From contig JBBART010000005.1 of NCBI GenBank assembly GCA_040399685.1, forward strand, positions 120,891 through 184,890: DNA of 64,000 bases. The letters run 5' to 3'. A program made the translations under genes and the position numbers. The notes beneath the pieces are model-generated. The model was not told the origin of the DNA, did not search any database, and saw nothing but the letters and a program-made list of their open reading frames with translations. This document shows, piece after piece, positions 15,530 to 23,602 of the stretch (the first letter of the stretch is position 1; each line of letters opens with the position of its first letter). This stretch comes from CAIQQQ01 sp040399685 (GTDB lineage Bacteria > Pseudomonadota > Alphaproteobacteria > Acetobacterales > Acetobacteraceae).

Positions 15530-16375
15530 TTATCGCGACATCAGCACCGGAACCGTGGCGCTCTCCAGGATTCCGCTGGTGACCCCGCCCAACACCAGTT
15601 CGCGCACGCGGGAGTGGCCGTAGCCCCCCATCACCAGCAGGTCCGCGCCGCAATCGGCTGCCTGGTTGAGCAGCATATCGGCGGCTGACAGTCCGTTGGA
15701 CACGGCCTTGGCGGACGATACCGTCAGCCCGTGCCGCACGAGATGCAGCGCGATGGCGGCCGAAGAGCCGTGGCCGGCTTGCATTCCGTCCTCAGGATCG
15801 ACGCTGAAGACGGTGATGTGCTCCGCGCCATGCATCACCGCGACGGCATCGGTCACGGCCCGGGCCGCCTCCCGCGTGTCTTTCCACGCGACCAGCACAT
15901 TTCGTCCAACGGATGCGAAGTTGCCGGCATACGGCACCATCAGCAGGGGGCGGCCAGACGAGAACAACACTTCCTCAACAACCGCGTTTGGGCGATCCGG
16001 CTCAGGGCGCGAAGGGTCGCTTTGGCCGACAATGGTAAGATCGGCATAGCGCGCGAACTGCGCCACCGTTCGCGGCAAAGGCCCGTGGGCGAGGCGCCAT
16101 TGGCCCGCAACAGCCCCGCAGGCAATGGCTTCGTTGAAGGTGGCTTCAACAGTCTGTGCGTCCTGTTTGTTCTGCTCGATGAATTGTTGCGCCCACTCTG
16201 CCATGAACTCTTCATCAATCCCGACAGAAGTCGGCACAACCGTGGGCAGGGGGCTGATGACATAGAGCCCGGTCAAATGGGCCTGATGGCTGCGGGCCAG
16301 ATCGACCGCCAGCGCCAGACGTGCTGTTGAACGTGGTCCAAGGTCGAGATGAACCAGGATGTCCTTGAGGCCCAT
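15530..16375 (-). CDS. Universal stress protein with two UspA domains
   Basis: Tandem UspA-domain protein (281 residues, the usual two-domain length). Domain 1 covers about residues 1-145 (KDILVHLDLGPRSTARLALAVDLARSHQAHLTGLYVISP) and domain 2 about 155-281 (NVLVAWKDTREAARAVTDAVAVM). The second domain keeps the nucleotide-binding G-X2-G-X9-G-(S/T) type motif (GGYGHSRVRELVLGGVTSGIL). Such proteins bind ATP and support survival under stress or oxygen limitation. A candidate FNR-type site lies about 81 bases upstream. No operon partners. Confidence 0.93.
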   Translation of the reverse strand: MGLKDILVHLDLGPRSTARLALAVDLARSHQAHLTGLYVISPLPTVVPTSVGIDEEFMAEWAQQFIEQNKQDAQTVEATFNEAIACGAVAGQWRLAHGPLPRTVAQFARYADLTIVGQSDPSRPEPDRPNAVVEEVLFSSGRPLLMVPYAGNFASVGRNVLVAWKDTREAARAVTDAVAVMHGAEHITVFSVDPEDGMQAGHGSSAAIALHLVRHGLTVSSAKAVSNGLSAADMLLNQAADCGADLLVMGGYGHSRVRELVLGGVTSGILESATVPVLMSR

Positions 16376-16456
16376 GTTGTTCGCCCTTCTTGACTGGCCG
16401 CGTTCAGGTATTTTTATCTTTCAGACTTACAATGATGATGTTCCAGTTTGGGAACC

Positions 16457-16470
16457 TTGATCTAGATCAG
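16457..16470. promoter_or_regulatory. Candidate FNR/FixK-type box upstream of usp
   Basis: TTGATCTAGATCAG differs at one position from the TTGATNNNNATCAA consensus of the Crp/Fnr oxygen-response family and contains the 12-bp perfect palindrome TGATCTAGATCA. It lies 81 bases upstream of the usp ATG, and universal stress genes are frequent targets of FNR-type regulators. Confidence 0.55.
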
Positions 16471-16561
16471 GCCATCTCGGCGCGAAATTGGTATGTATTA
16501 CGTTCGGGCCGTTATTTTGGACGTGAATGCAAAGCAGACACGTCATGGAAGTTCTATGCAA

Positions 16562-16613
16562 AAAAAACCTATGAGAACGACACCTGAATTGAGGGCGTTT
16601 TCATAGGTTTTTT
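16562..16613 (-). terminator. Strong stem-loop terminator with A/T-tracts on both sides
   Basis: An 18-bp stem pairs AAAAAACCTATGAGAACG (16562-16579) with CGTTTTCATAGGTTTTTT (16596-16613), one G-T pair, 16-base loop. Read on the minus strand it lies 30 bases past the stop of the SDR gene and ends in a T-run, so it should terminate that gene and also block read-through in the other direction. Confidence 0.85.
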
Positions 16614-16642
16614 GAAGGCAGTCGCAGGAAAAACCTTTTGTA

Positions 16643-17410
16643 TTAGAGAACCGAGATCATCCCACCATCAACATAGATGATCTGGCCGCTGACGTAATCA
16701 GATGCCGCCGAAGCAAGGAACACCGCCGTGCCGATCAATTCCTCTGGCCGGCCCCAGCGGCGGGATGGGGTGCGGGCTTTCACCCACGCGTCGAAGGCGG
16801 GGTTTTCCACCAAGGCGGTGTTCATTTCTGTCAGCATATATCCCGGCCCGATGGTGTTGACCTGGATGCCGTGCTCGCCCCATTCCGCTGTCATCGCCTT
16901 GGACAGCATCTTGATGCCGCCCTTGGCCACCGTGTAGGGCGACACCGTCGCACGGGCGAGTTCGCTGGTCAGCGAGCCGATGTTGATCACCTTGCCGCGG
17001 CCGCGCGGGATCATGCGCTTTGCTGCCTCGCGGCCGATGACGAAGGCGCTGGTCAGGTTGGTGTCGATCACGCGCTGCCATTCGGCGGTGGTGAGGTCCA
17101 CCATCTTCTTGCGAAGCTGGATGCCGGCGTTGTTGACGAGGATGTCGATCTCCACACCGTCTTTGTCGAGGTCCGCGAAGGCGGCCAGTACGGCGTCTTC
17201 GTCGGTGACGTCAAAGCAGGCTTCACGCACCGTATAGCCGGCCGCGCGCATTTCGATGGCAGCTTTGGCGAGACGGCCCGGATCGGCGCCGTTGAGCACC
17301 ACGCTGGCGCCCGCAGCTGCAAGGCCTTCGGCGATGGCGCGGCCCAGCCCGCGCGAGGACCCCGTCACCAAGGCGGTGCGGCCGGAAAGATTGAACAGGG
17401 AGGTAGACAT
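16643..17410 (-). CDS. Gluconate 5-dehydrogenase-like short-chain dehydrogenase
   Basis: Classical SDR (255 residues) most like gluconate 5-dehydrogenase (IdnO/Gno), which interconverts gluconate and 5-ketogluconate with NAD(P). Features: TGSSRGLG cofactor motif near residue 16, NNAGIQLRKK, the catalytic Tyr-x3-Lys in SPYTVAKGG, and the IdnO-like C-terminal half NTIGPGYMLTEMNTALVENPAF..W and TPSRRWGRPEELIGTAVFLAS. ATG at 17410 with AGGAG seven bases upstream. Transcribed away from the GntR gene at 17615, with which it shares a control region; 2-keto-3-deoxygluconate dehydrogenase (KduD) is an alternative. Confidence 0.88.
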   Translation of the reverse strand: MSTSLFNLSGRTALVTGSSRGLGRAIAEGLAAAGASVVLNGADPGRLAKAAIEMRAAGYTVREACFDVTDEDAVLAAFADLDKDGVEIDILVNNAGIQLRKKMVDLTTAEWQRVIDTNLTSAFVIGREAAKRMIPRGRGKVINIGSLTSELARATVSPYTVAKGGIKMLSKAMTAEWGEHGIQVNTIGPGYMLTEMNTALVENPAFDAWVKARTPSRRWGRPEELIGTAVFLASAASDYVSGQIIYVDGGMISVL

Positions 17411-17561
17411 CTTGTTGCTCCTACAACGCGGTGCGGCGGGTCTTGAGATCAGTTCGTTCGAACACCTGTGGCAGCAATTTCATGCCCATGCCAGAGCCCT
17501 GTCGTTCCACGATCCGACTGCGCGACAGGCCGGAGGAAATTCGCATCAGCTCTATCGCCGC

Positions 17562-17577
17562 TTGTAATATATCACAA
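17562..17577. promoter_or_regulatory. Candidate GntR operator TTGTAATATATCACAA
   Basis: A 16-bp near-perfect palindrome (TTGT-N8-ACAA, one mismatched pair) 37 bases upstream of the GntR-type gene at 17615 and in the divergent gap with the SDR gene at 17410. It matches the TTGT...ACAA style of many FadR/GntR operators and suggests autoregulation. Confidence 0.55.
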
Positions 17578-17614
17578 TGTGTTTAATTTCGCCTCCAGGG
17601 GAATGGAGGCAACC

Positions 17615-18391
17615 ATGGCAAAAGCCGTCAAATTGGGATTGCGTCTCATCAGCGACGCCGCCGCCGTGACGGCTGTGGTGAAGCCAGCCCGCCAAAATCA
17701 TGTCAATCTGTTCGACCTCGCCTATGAAATGCTGGAGGAACTGATTGTTGGCTGTACGCTGAAACCGGGCCAGTTTGTCACCATTCAGGAATTGCAGACC
17801 CTCACCGGCCTCGGCCGCACGCCGATCCACCAGGCCGTCAACCGGCTGGCCGGCGATACGTTGATCATCATTCGCCCCCGCCATGGTTTGCAGATAGCAC
17901 CCGTCGATCTGGCGCGCGCACGCACGCTGCTGCGGTTCCGGCGCGATGTAGAGCGTTTCGTGATCCGCCTTGCCACCGAACGTGCCCGCGCCGCGCACCG
18001 CAGCCAGCTTTTGCACGTTGCCCGCAGCCTGCGAACCCAGCGCGACACGATGACCGTGGACGCGTTCAATCGGATCGACCGCCGGCTGGACCGCTTGGTG
18101 ATCGCCGCCGCTGACGAGCCGTTCGTCGAACACACGCTGCGCCCGCTGCACACCATCTCGCGCCGCGTCGGCTGGCTGTATCATCGCTGCGTCGCCTCGT
18201 CAGGCAGTCTGGTGCAAACCATCGATCGCCATCTGGCCATCGTCGAGGCGGTCGCCAGCCAGCATCCGGATGCGGCGGTGGCGGCGTCTGACCGGCTGAT
18301 CGATTTCGTCGACAGCATGTTCGATCTCATGGAGCAGGAGATCGACCCATCTTTGCTCGATTGCAGCTTTGAATCGCTGCTCACCCCATGA
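17615..18391 (+). CDS. GntR-family regulator (FCD-like) of the second sugar-acid module
   Basis: GntR-type regulator of 258 residues. The winged helix lies at about residues 30-95 (LFDLAYEMLEELIVGCTLKPGQFVTIQELQTLTGLGRTPIHQAVNRLAGDTLI) and a helical effector domain follows. The N-terminus has about 25 residues more than usual. ATG at 17615 chosen for the GGAGG at 17605-17609; an in-frame start at 17468 would run through the control region. It heads a rightward operon with a hydroxyacid dehydrogenase, ABC importer and acid-sugar dehydratase, and probably senses their substrate. Confidence 0.87.
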   Translation: MAKAVKLGLRLISDAAAVTAVVKPARQNHVNLFDLAYEMLEELIVGCTLKPGQFVTIQELQTLTGLGRTPIHQAVNRLAGDTLIIIRPRHGLQIAPVDLARARTLLRFRRDVERFVIRLATERARAAHRSQLLHVARSLRTQRDTMTVDAFNRIDRRLDRLVIAAADEPFVEHTLRPLHTISRRVGWLYHRCVASSGSLVQTIDRHLAIVEAVASQHPDAAVAASDRLIDFVDSMFDLMEQEIDPSLLDCSFESLLTP

Positions 18392-18402
18392 CGGAGGCTT
18401 GA

Positions 18403-19383
18403 ATGCGCATTGTCTTTCACGGTGAGAACGCCTGTGCGTTTCACGATGGTTTCGCCGCTTTGCTGCAAGGCGATGCCGAGATTGAGACGTTGCCGCATGT
18501 GCTGGCAACGGATGCGGACCGAGCCACCTATGCCGCCGCCGAGGTGATTGTCGGCACGCATTTCAGCGCCAGCCTGCCGAACCCGGCGGGGCTGCGCCTG
18601 TTTCTGGTGCCAGGCGCCGGATATGACGCGGTGGATCTCGCGGCCCTGCCGAAGGCGGCCATGGTCTGCAACTGCTTTGGCCATGAAGCGGCCATTGCCG
18701 AATATGTGATGGCGGCGTTGTTGCAACGGGCCATCCCCCTGGCCGCCGCCGACAGCGATCTTCGTCGTGGCGACTGGACCTTTTGGGCTGGGTCGGCTGA
18801 CCGCGTGCATGGGGAGATCGCCGGCCGCACCATCGGCCTGCTCGGCTTTGGCCATATCGGCAAGGCTGTCGCCGTGCGGGCGCGGGCGTTCGGCATGCGC
18901 GTGCATGTGGCCAATCGCAGCCTGGTGAATGATCCGGCGCTGGTGGATGAAGCGTTCACGCTCGACTCGCTCCCCGCATTCTGGGAATCGGCCGATGCGT
19001 TCGTAGTCTCGCTGCCGCTGCTGGAGGAAACGCGCGGCATTGTGGACGCCGCCGCATTCGAGGCGATGCCGACGCATGCTGTGCTGATCAATGTCGGGCG
19101 CGGCGCTGTGGTGGATGAAACCGCCCTGTTCGAAGCCCTGCGCGACCACCGCATCGCGGGGGCGGCGATCGACACCTGGTATCGCTATCCGCCGTCTGGA
19201 AGTCTTCATGCAGCGCCCGGAAGTTTGCCGTTTCACGAACTTCCAAATCTGCTAATGACGCCGCACATGTCCGGCTGGACCGATGGCACCATCCGCCGCC
19301 GACAGGCGGTGATGGCTGATAACATCAACCGGCTGCGAGACGGCAAGGGTGGCATCAACGTCGTCCGCCCATCTCACGCCTAA
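18403..19383 (+). CDS. D-isomer-specific 2-hydroxyacid dehydrogenase-like protein
   Basis: D-2-hydroxyacid dehydrogenase family member (326 residues). The NAD-binding domain shows GLLGFGHIGKAV (G148-x-G150-x2-G153) and the family Arg in NVGRGAVVDE (R233); the catalytic His is H288 in TPHMSG. The Glu that normally pairs with this His (DVFExEP motif) is replaced: the sequence reads DTWYRYPP from D257, with Tyr at the Glu position. The protein may therefore have altered activity. It lies between the GntR regulator and the ABC binding protein in one operon; substrate is likely a sugar-derived 2-keto or 2-hydroxy acid. Confidence 0.85.
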   Translation: MRIVFHGENACAFHDGFAALLQGDAEIETLPHVLATDADRATYAAAEVIVGTHFSASLPNPAGLRLFLVPGAGYDAVDLAALPKAAMVCNCFGHEAAIAEYVMAALLQRAIPLAAADSDLRRGDWTFWAGSADRVHGEIAGRTIGLLGFGHIGKAVAVRARAFGMRVHVANRSLVNDPALVDEAFTLDSLPAFWESADAFVVSLPLLEETRGIVDAAAFEAMPTHAVLINVGRGAVVDETALFEALRDHRIAGAAIDTWYRYPPSGSLHAAPGSLPFHELPNLLMTPHMSGWTDGTIRRRQAVMADNINRLRDGKGGINVVRPSHA

Positions 19384-19424
19384 TCATCGTCGTTAAAACA
19401 ATAAACAACCCGAGGAACACGCCC

Positions 19425-20660
19425 ATGTTGCGCCCTACACGCCGCCAGTTCACGCTGGGTGCCGCCGCCACCGCCCTGCTCGCCCGCCCAGCCATTGCCC
19501 AAAATGCCCGCGAAGTCCTGAGCTTCGCCGCCGTTACCTTCTCTGAATCCGGTCGTGGCGAGAAGCTGCGGGCCTGGGTGGATGTGTTCAACAAAAGCCA
19601 GGACCGTTACGAAGTGCAGCCGCTGGCGCTGCCCTTCTCCACCTTCGCCAACACCATCTTCACCCAGATGGGCGGCGGCGGCGGGCCGGACATCGTCCGC
19701 TTCGATCATATCGACTACCACGCGGCCATTCCCGCCGAGCGCATCCTGCCGCTCGATGATTTGATCGACACGTCCGCCCTCAAGCTGACCGCGACGGACG
19801 CCTATATGAAGGTCGGCGGCAAGCGTTACGGCTTCACCTTCGAAAGCAGCAACTACATGCTGCTCAGCAACGCCGCCCTGCTGCCGAGCGGCAAGCCGCC
19901 GACCGATTTCGACGGCTTCCTCGCCGCCGCCAAGGCCGCCACCGGCAACGGCAATTACGGCTATGCCTATCGCGCCACGATGGCCGAACGGTCTGGCTTC
20001 TGGCAGGATTTTTGTAACTTCGTGTTCGGCTTCGGCGGCCGTTTCAGCGACGACAAGGGTCAATTGACCCTGACCGCGCCCGGCGTGATCGCGGGCCTGA
20101 CTGCCTACAAGGCGATGTATGAATCGGGCGCTATTCCCAAGGGCGCCGATGCCGCGACCTATCGCCGCATGTTCTGGGAAGGCAAGCTTGCGATGGAAGT
20201 CGACAATGGCGGCGTTGCCGGCATTTTCTACAGCCAGGCGCCGACCATGAAGCTGTTGGCCTCGCCGGGGCCGTTCCCCACGCGCAATTTGGGCCTGATC
20301 ATGGCGCCGGTGACGATCAACGCCAACACCAAGAGCAAGGCCGGTGCGGCCGCGTTCCTGAACTGGGCGTTGAAGCCGGCCGTGCAGGGCGATCTGCAAC
20401 AGCTTCTCGGCGCCAGCAACGTCGCCACCGTGGTCGAGCGCCCCGCGGCCGATCTGACGGCGCGTCCATGGCTGGTGGATTACGACGCCCAGACGCCCTA
20501 CAGCGTGCCCCAGCTGATCACCGGCCTTGAGACCAAGACGCCGGAACTGCAGCAGATCATTCTGGAAAACGTGCTGAAGGTGCTGCAGGCCGGCACCGAT
20601 CCGAAGCAGGCGATGGACGCGGCGCAGAAGCAGGCCGTCTCGCGCGTGCTGCGCAAATGA
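19425..20660 (+). CDS. Sugar ABC transporter substrate-binding protein
   Basis: Family 1 extracellular solute-binding protein (411 residues). The N-terminus RRQFTLGAAATALLARPAIA is a twin-arginine-type signal with cleavage after AIA. The mature part has the family NKSQDRYEVQPLALPFSTFANTIFTQMGGGGGPDIVRFDH pattern and a C-terminal helical domain (QIILENVLKVLQAGTDPKQAMDAAQKQ). Its TGA overlaps the next permease (ATGA). Operon context with an acid-sugar dehydratase suggests a sugar or aldonic acid as ligand. Confidence 0.92.
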   Translation: MLRPTRRQFTLGAAATALLARPAIAQNAREVLSFAAVTFSESGRGEKLRAWVDVFNKSQDRYEVQPLALPFSTFANTIFTQMGGGGGPDIVRFDHIDYHAAIPAERILPLDDLIDTSALKLTATDAYMKVGGKRYGFTFESSNYMLLSNAALLPSGKPPTDFDGFLAAAKAATGNGNYGYAYRATMAERSGFWQDFCNFVFGFGGRFSDDKGQLTLTAPGVIAGLTAYKAMYESGAIPKGADAATYRRMFWEGKLAMEVDNGGVAGIFYSQAPTMKLLASPGPFPTRNLGLIMAPVTINANTKSKAGAAAFLNWALKPAVQGDLQQLLGASNVATVVERPAADLTARPWLVDYDAQTPYSVPQLITGLETKTPELQQIILENVLKVLQAGTDPKQAMDAAQKQAVSRVLRK

Positions 20661-21583
20661 GCAAGACCGCGAGCGGCCCGGCCCGCAAACCCCGGCACGA
20701 CGATCCGCGCTGGTTGCCCTATCTGTTTGCTGGGCCACTCGCGGTCTATCTGCTGCTGTTCCAGGTCTATCCCCTGGTGCAGGAGGCGATCCTCAGCCTG
20801 ACGCAAACGTCGCTGCTGTCACCACAGAAGCATGCGTTCATCGGGCTGGAGAACTATCAGGATCTGATCGACGGCGGCGACTTTGGCTCGGCGCTGGCGA
20901 TCACCGGCATCTACACCGTTGCCTGCGTCGGGCTGGCCATCGGCTTCGGCCTTCTGGCGGCGCTGTTGCTCGACAGTCCGTTTCGGGGGCGCGGCGTAGC
21001 GCGGGCCTTGGTGACCATTCCCTGGGCGGCGCCGCCGGTGGCGGTGGCGCTGGTGTTCACCTGGATTTTCAACTCGCAATACGGCGTCTTCAACTATGCC
21101 CTGCGCAGCCTTGGCTTCGCGGCCGGCAAGGAGAACTGGCTGGACACACCGGGCCTGGCCCTGCCGGCGATTCTGCTGACGACGATCTGGCAGATCTTCC
21201 CGTTCGCCGCCGTGGTGATTTTGTCGGCGCTCCAAGGCGTGTCCAGCGAACTGCGCGAGGCCGCGGTGATTGACGGCGCTGACAAGCTCAGCGTGTTCAA
21301 AGCCGTGGTCTGGCCGACCATCAAGCCATCGGTGACGTTGTTGTCGCTGTTCCTGACCATCTGGTCGCTGCGCCGGTTCGACCTGATCTGGTTGATGACC
21401 CAAGGCGGCCCGGTCGGCGCCACCAACACGCTGGTGATCGAGCTGTATCGCCAGGGCTTCGTCTACCGCCAACTCGGCGCCGCCGCTGCGGTGGGCATGG
21501 TGGGTCTGGTCATCGCGCTGGCGATCACGCTGGTCTATTTCCGCGCCACACGGCGCGACGAGCTTGCCCGGGGAGAGCACTGA
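20657..21583 (+). CDS. Sugar ABC transporter permease (MalF/UgpA type)
   Basis: Inner-membrane permease of 308 residues with six predicted helices, starting after a basic N-terminus at LPYLFAGPLAVYLLLFQVYPLV. The ATPase-docking EAA loop is present as EAAVIDGADKLSVFKAVVWPTIKPS. It forms the channel with the next gene product. Overlaps the binding-protein gene by ATGA and the next permease gene by one base (TGATG). Confidence 0.93.
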   Translation: MSKTASGPARKPRHDDPRWLPYLFAGPLAVYLLLFQVYPLVQEAILSLTQTSLLSPQKHAFIGLENYQDLIDGGDFGSALAITGIYTVACVGLAIGFGLLAALLLDSPFRGRGVARALVTIPWAAPPVAVALVFTWIFNSQYGVFNYALRSLGFAAGKENWLDTPGLALPAILLTTIWQIFPFAAVVILSALQGVSSELREAAVIDGADKLSVFKAVVWPTIKPSVTLLSLFLTIWSLRRFDLIWLMTQGGPVGATNTLVIELYRQGFVYRQLGAAAAVGMVGLVIALAITLVYFRATRRDELARGEH

Positions 21584-22425
21584 TGTCGGCCGAAGACACG
21601 AGCGGCCAGACTGCCGGCCCGCTGCGCATTGCGACCGTGGTGGTGGTGCTGATGGCAGCACTGTTCCCACTCTATTGGATGTTCGTCACATCGCTGACCC
21701 CATCGGCGGCGTTGTTCTCGGTGCCGCCGCGCGTGGTGCCGGATCTGACGCAATGGAGCGTGTATGCCGAGGCGTTCTTTGAAATTCCGGTGCGGGTGTG
21801 GCTGATCAACAGCGCCATCGTTGCCGGCGGCACCACGGTGCTGAGCCTGGGGCTGGCGATCTTCCCGGCCTACGCGTTGTCGCGCTTTCGCTTTGCCGGC
21901 AAAGGCCCGTTCGCACTGGGCCTGTTCGCCACGCAGATGCTGCCGGAGGCGATGCTGGTGGTGCCGCTCTATGCCATCTTCGGCCAGTTGCACCTGCTCA
22001 ACACCTTGGTCGGCCTCATCCTCGCCAACACCGCCTTTGCCGTGCCGGTCATCACCTGGATCCTGAAGGGCGCCATTGACGGCGTGCCAACCGAGATCGA
22101 GGAAGCCGCCCGCGTCGATGGCTGCTCGCGCATCACCATCGTGCTGTCCATCGTTTTGCCGCTGGTGGCCCCCTCATTGGCCGCGGCTGCGGTGATCGCG
22201 TTCTTCCATGGCTGGAACGAATACGTGTTCGCGCAGACGCTGATCTCCGATGACAAGCTGCGCACCGCCTCGGTGGGCCTGGCGGGCTTCGTCGGTGAGT
22301 TGAGCACGCCGGTGCATTCGGTGATGGCGGTCGGCATCATCTACACGCTGCCGGCGGTGATTTTCTATCTGTTCGTCCAACGTTTCATCGTCGCCGGCAT
22401 GATCGCCGGCAGCGTCAAAGGGTAA
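21583..22425 (+). CDS. Sugar ABC transporter permease (MalG/UgpE type)
   Basis: Second inner-membrane permease (280 residues), opening with a membrane helix (ATVVVVLMAALFPLYWMFVTSLTP) and keeping the EAA loop EEAARVDGCSRITIVLSIVLPLVAPS and the family WNEYVFAQTLI segment. Pairs with the preceding MalF-type subunit. Starts one base inside the upstream stop codon; the ATPase gene begins five bases after its stop. Confidence 0.93.
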   Translation: MSAEDTSGQTAGPLRIATVVVVLMAALFPLYWMFVTSLTPSAALFSVPPRVVPDLTQWSVYAEAFFEIPVRVWLINSAIVAGGTTVLSLGLAIFPAYALSRFRFAGKGPFALGLFATQMLPEAMLVVPLYAIFGQLHLLNTLVGLILANTAFAVPVITWILKGAIDGVPTEIEEAARVDGCSRITIVLSIVLPLVAPSLAAAAVIAFFHGWNEYVFAQTLISDDKLRTASVGLAGFVGELSTPVHSVMAVGIIYTLPAVIFYLFVQRFIVAGMIAGSVKG

Positions 22426-22429
22426 TCTC

Positions 22430-23587
22430 ATGGCATCGCTCACGCTCAAGGGCGTCACCAAGACCTTCGGCAGCTTCACGGCCATCCGCGACGTCAATCT
22501 GGACGTGGCGGACGGCGAGTTCCTCGTCCTGCTCGGGCCGTCCGGCTGCGGAAAGTCCACCCTGCTGCGGATGCTCGCGGGCCTGGAAACCGTCACCACC
22601 GGCGAAATCCACGTCGATGCCAAGCGGGTGGACGACCTGCCGCCCAGTGCGCGCGACATGGCGTTCGTCTTCCAGTCCTATGCGCTGTATCCGCATATGA
22701 CGGTGCGGCGGAACATCACCTTCCCGCTGATCATGCGCCAGTTCCGCTGGTGGTTTCACGTGCCGGTGCTCGGCTATTTCGCCAAGCGCCGCATCGAGCG
22801 TTCGCCGGAGGTGCGTGATCTGGTCGAGAGCACGGCCCACACCCTGGCGCTGACCAAGATGCTCGACCGCCTGCCGAAAACCCTCTCCGGCGGCCAGCGC
22901 CAACGCGTGGCCCTCGGCCGGGCGATGGTGCGCAAGCCGCAGGTGTTCCTGATGGACGAGCCTTTGTCCAACCTCGACGCCAAGCTGCGCACCGCGATGC
23001 GTGCCGAGTTGATCAGCCTGCATCGCAACGTGGGCGGCACCTTCGTCTACGTCACGCATGACCAGGTGGAAGCGATGACGATGGGCACCCGCATCGCCCT
23101 GATGCGTGATGGTGTGGTGCAGCAATTCGCCACCGCGCGGGACATCTATTCCTCGCCCATCAACACCTATGTGGCGCGCTTCATCGGCACGCCGCCGATG
23201 AACCTGCTGGAGGCGCAGGCCGACGGCCCGACCCGCCTGCGCATCGGCCAGACGATCCTGGACCTGCCCGCACCGTTGCACGGTCTGGCCACCGGCGCCG
23301 TCACACTCGGCATCCGGCCAACGGCGCTGTCGATCACCGACACGTCCCATCCGGCCACGCTCACCGGCGCAGTGGCGTTGGTGGAGCATATCGGCGCGGA
23401 ATCCCTGATCGCTCTCAAGCTGGACGGCGCCCGCAACGCGCATGACGATCTGGATGGCCCCCGTGACCAGATCATGATCACAGTGCCGGGCTACAGTGAG
23501 TTGCGCTCGGGGGATCGTGTGTCGCTCAGTCTGGATATGAACGAGGCGGTGCTGTTCTCGGCGGACACCGGCAAACGCCTGATCTGA
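22430..23587 (+). CDS. Sugar ABC transporter ATPase (MalK/UgpC type)
   Basis: CUT1-type ATPase (385 residues) energising the sugar importer. Walker A GPSGCGKST at 37-45, signature LSGGQRQRVALGRAMV, Walker B VFLMDEPLSNLDAKLR, switch THDQVEAM and a C-terminal TOBE/MalK regulatory domain (about 240-385). Between the Q-loop and the signature there is an extra basic, aromatic segment (MRQFRWWFHVPVLGYFAKRRIE) longer than the usual helical linker. No other anomalies. Confidence 0.94.
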   Translation: MASLTLKGVTKTFGSFTAIRDVNLDVADGEFLVLLGPSGCGKSTLLRMLAGLETVTTGEIHVDAKRVDDLPPSARDMAFVFQSYALYPHMTVRRNITFPLIMRQFRWWFHVPVLGYFAKRRIERSPEVRDLVESTAHTLALTKMLDRLPKTLSGGQRQRVALGRAMVRKPQVFLMDEPLSNLDAKLRTAMRAELISLHRNVGGTFVYVTHDQVEAMTMGTRIALMRDGVVQQFATARDIYSSPINTYVARFIGTPPMNLLEAQADGPTRLRIGQTILDLPAPLHGLATGAVTLGIRPTALSITDTSHPATLTGAVALVEHIGAESLIALKLDGARNAHDDLDGPRDQIMITVPGYSELRSGDRVSLSLDMNEAVLFSADTGKRLI

Positions 23588-23602
23588 ACTGGAACAAACG
23601 GC

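Noticed and set aside
16390..16587. 65-codon plus-strand ORF upstream of usp
   Set aside because: It overlaps the FNR-type box and half of the terminator stem, has no ribosome-binding site and no recognisable protein features.
19380..20738. 452-codon minus-strand ORF opposite the sugar-binding protein
   Set aside because: Repetitive His/Gly/Arg-rich translation with no domain; complements a well-supported binding-protein gene.
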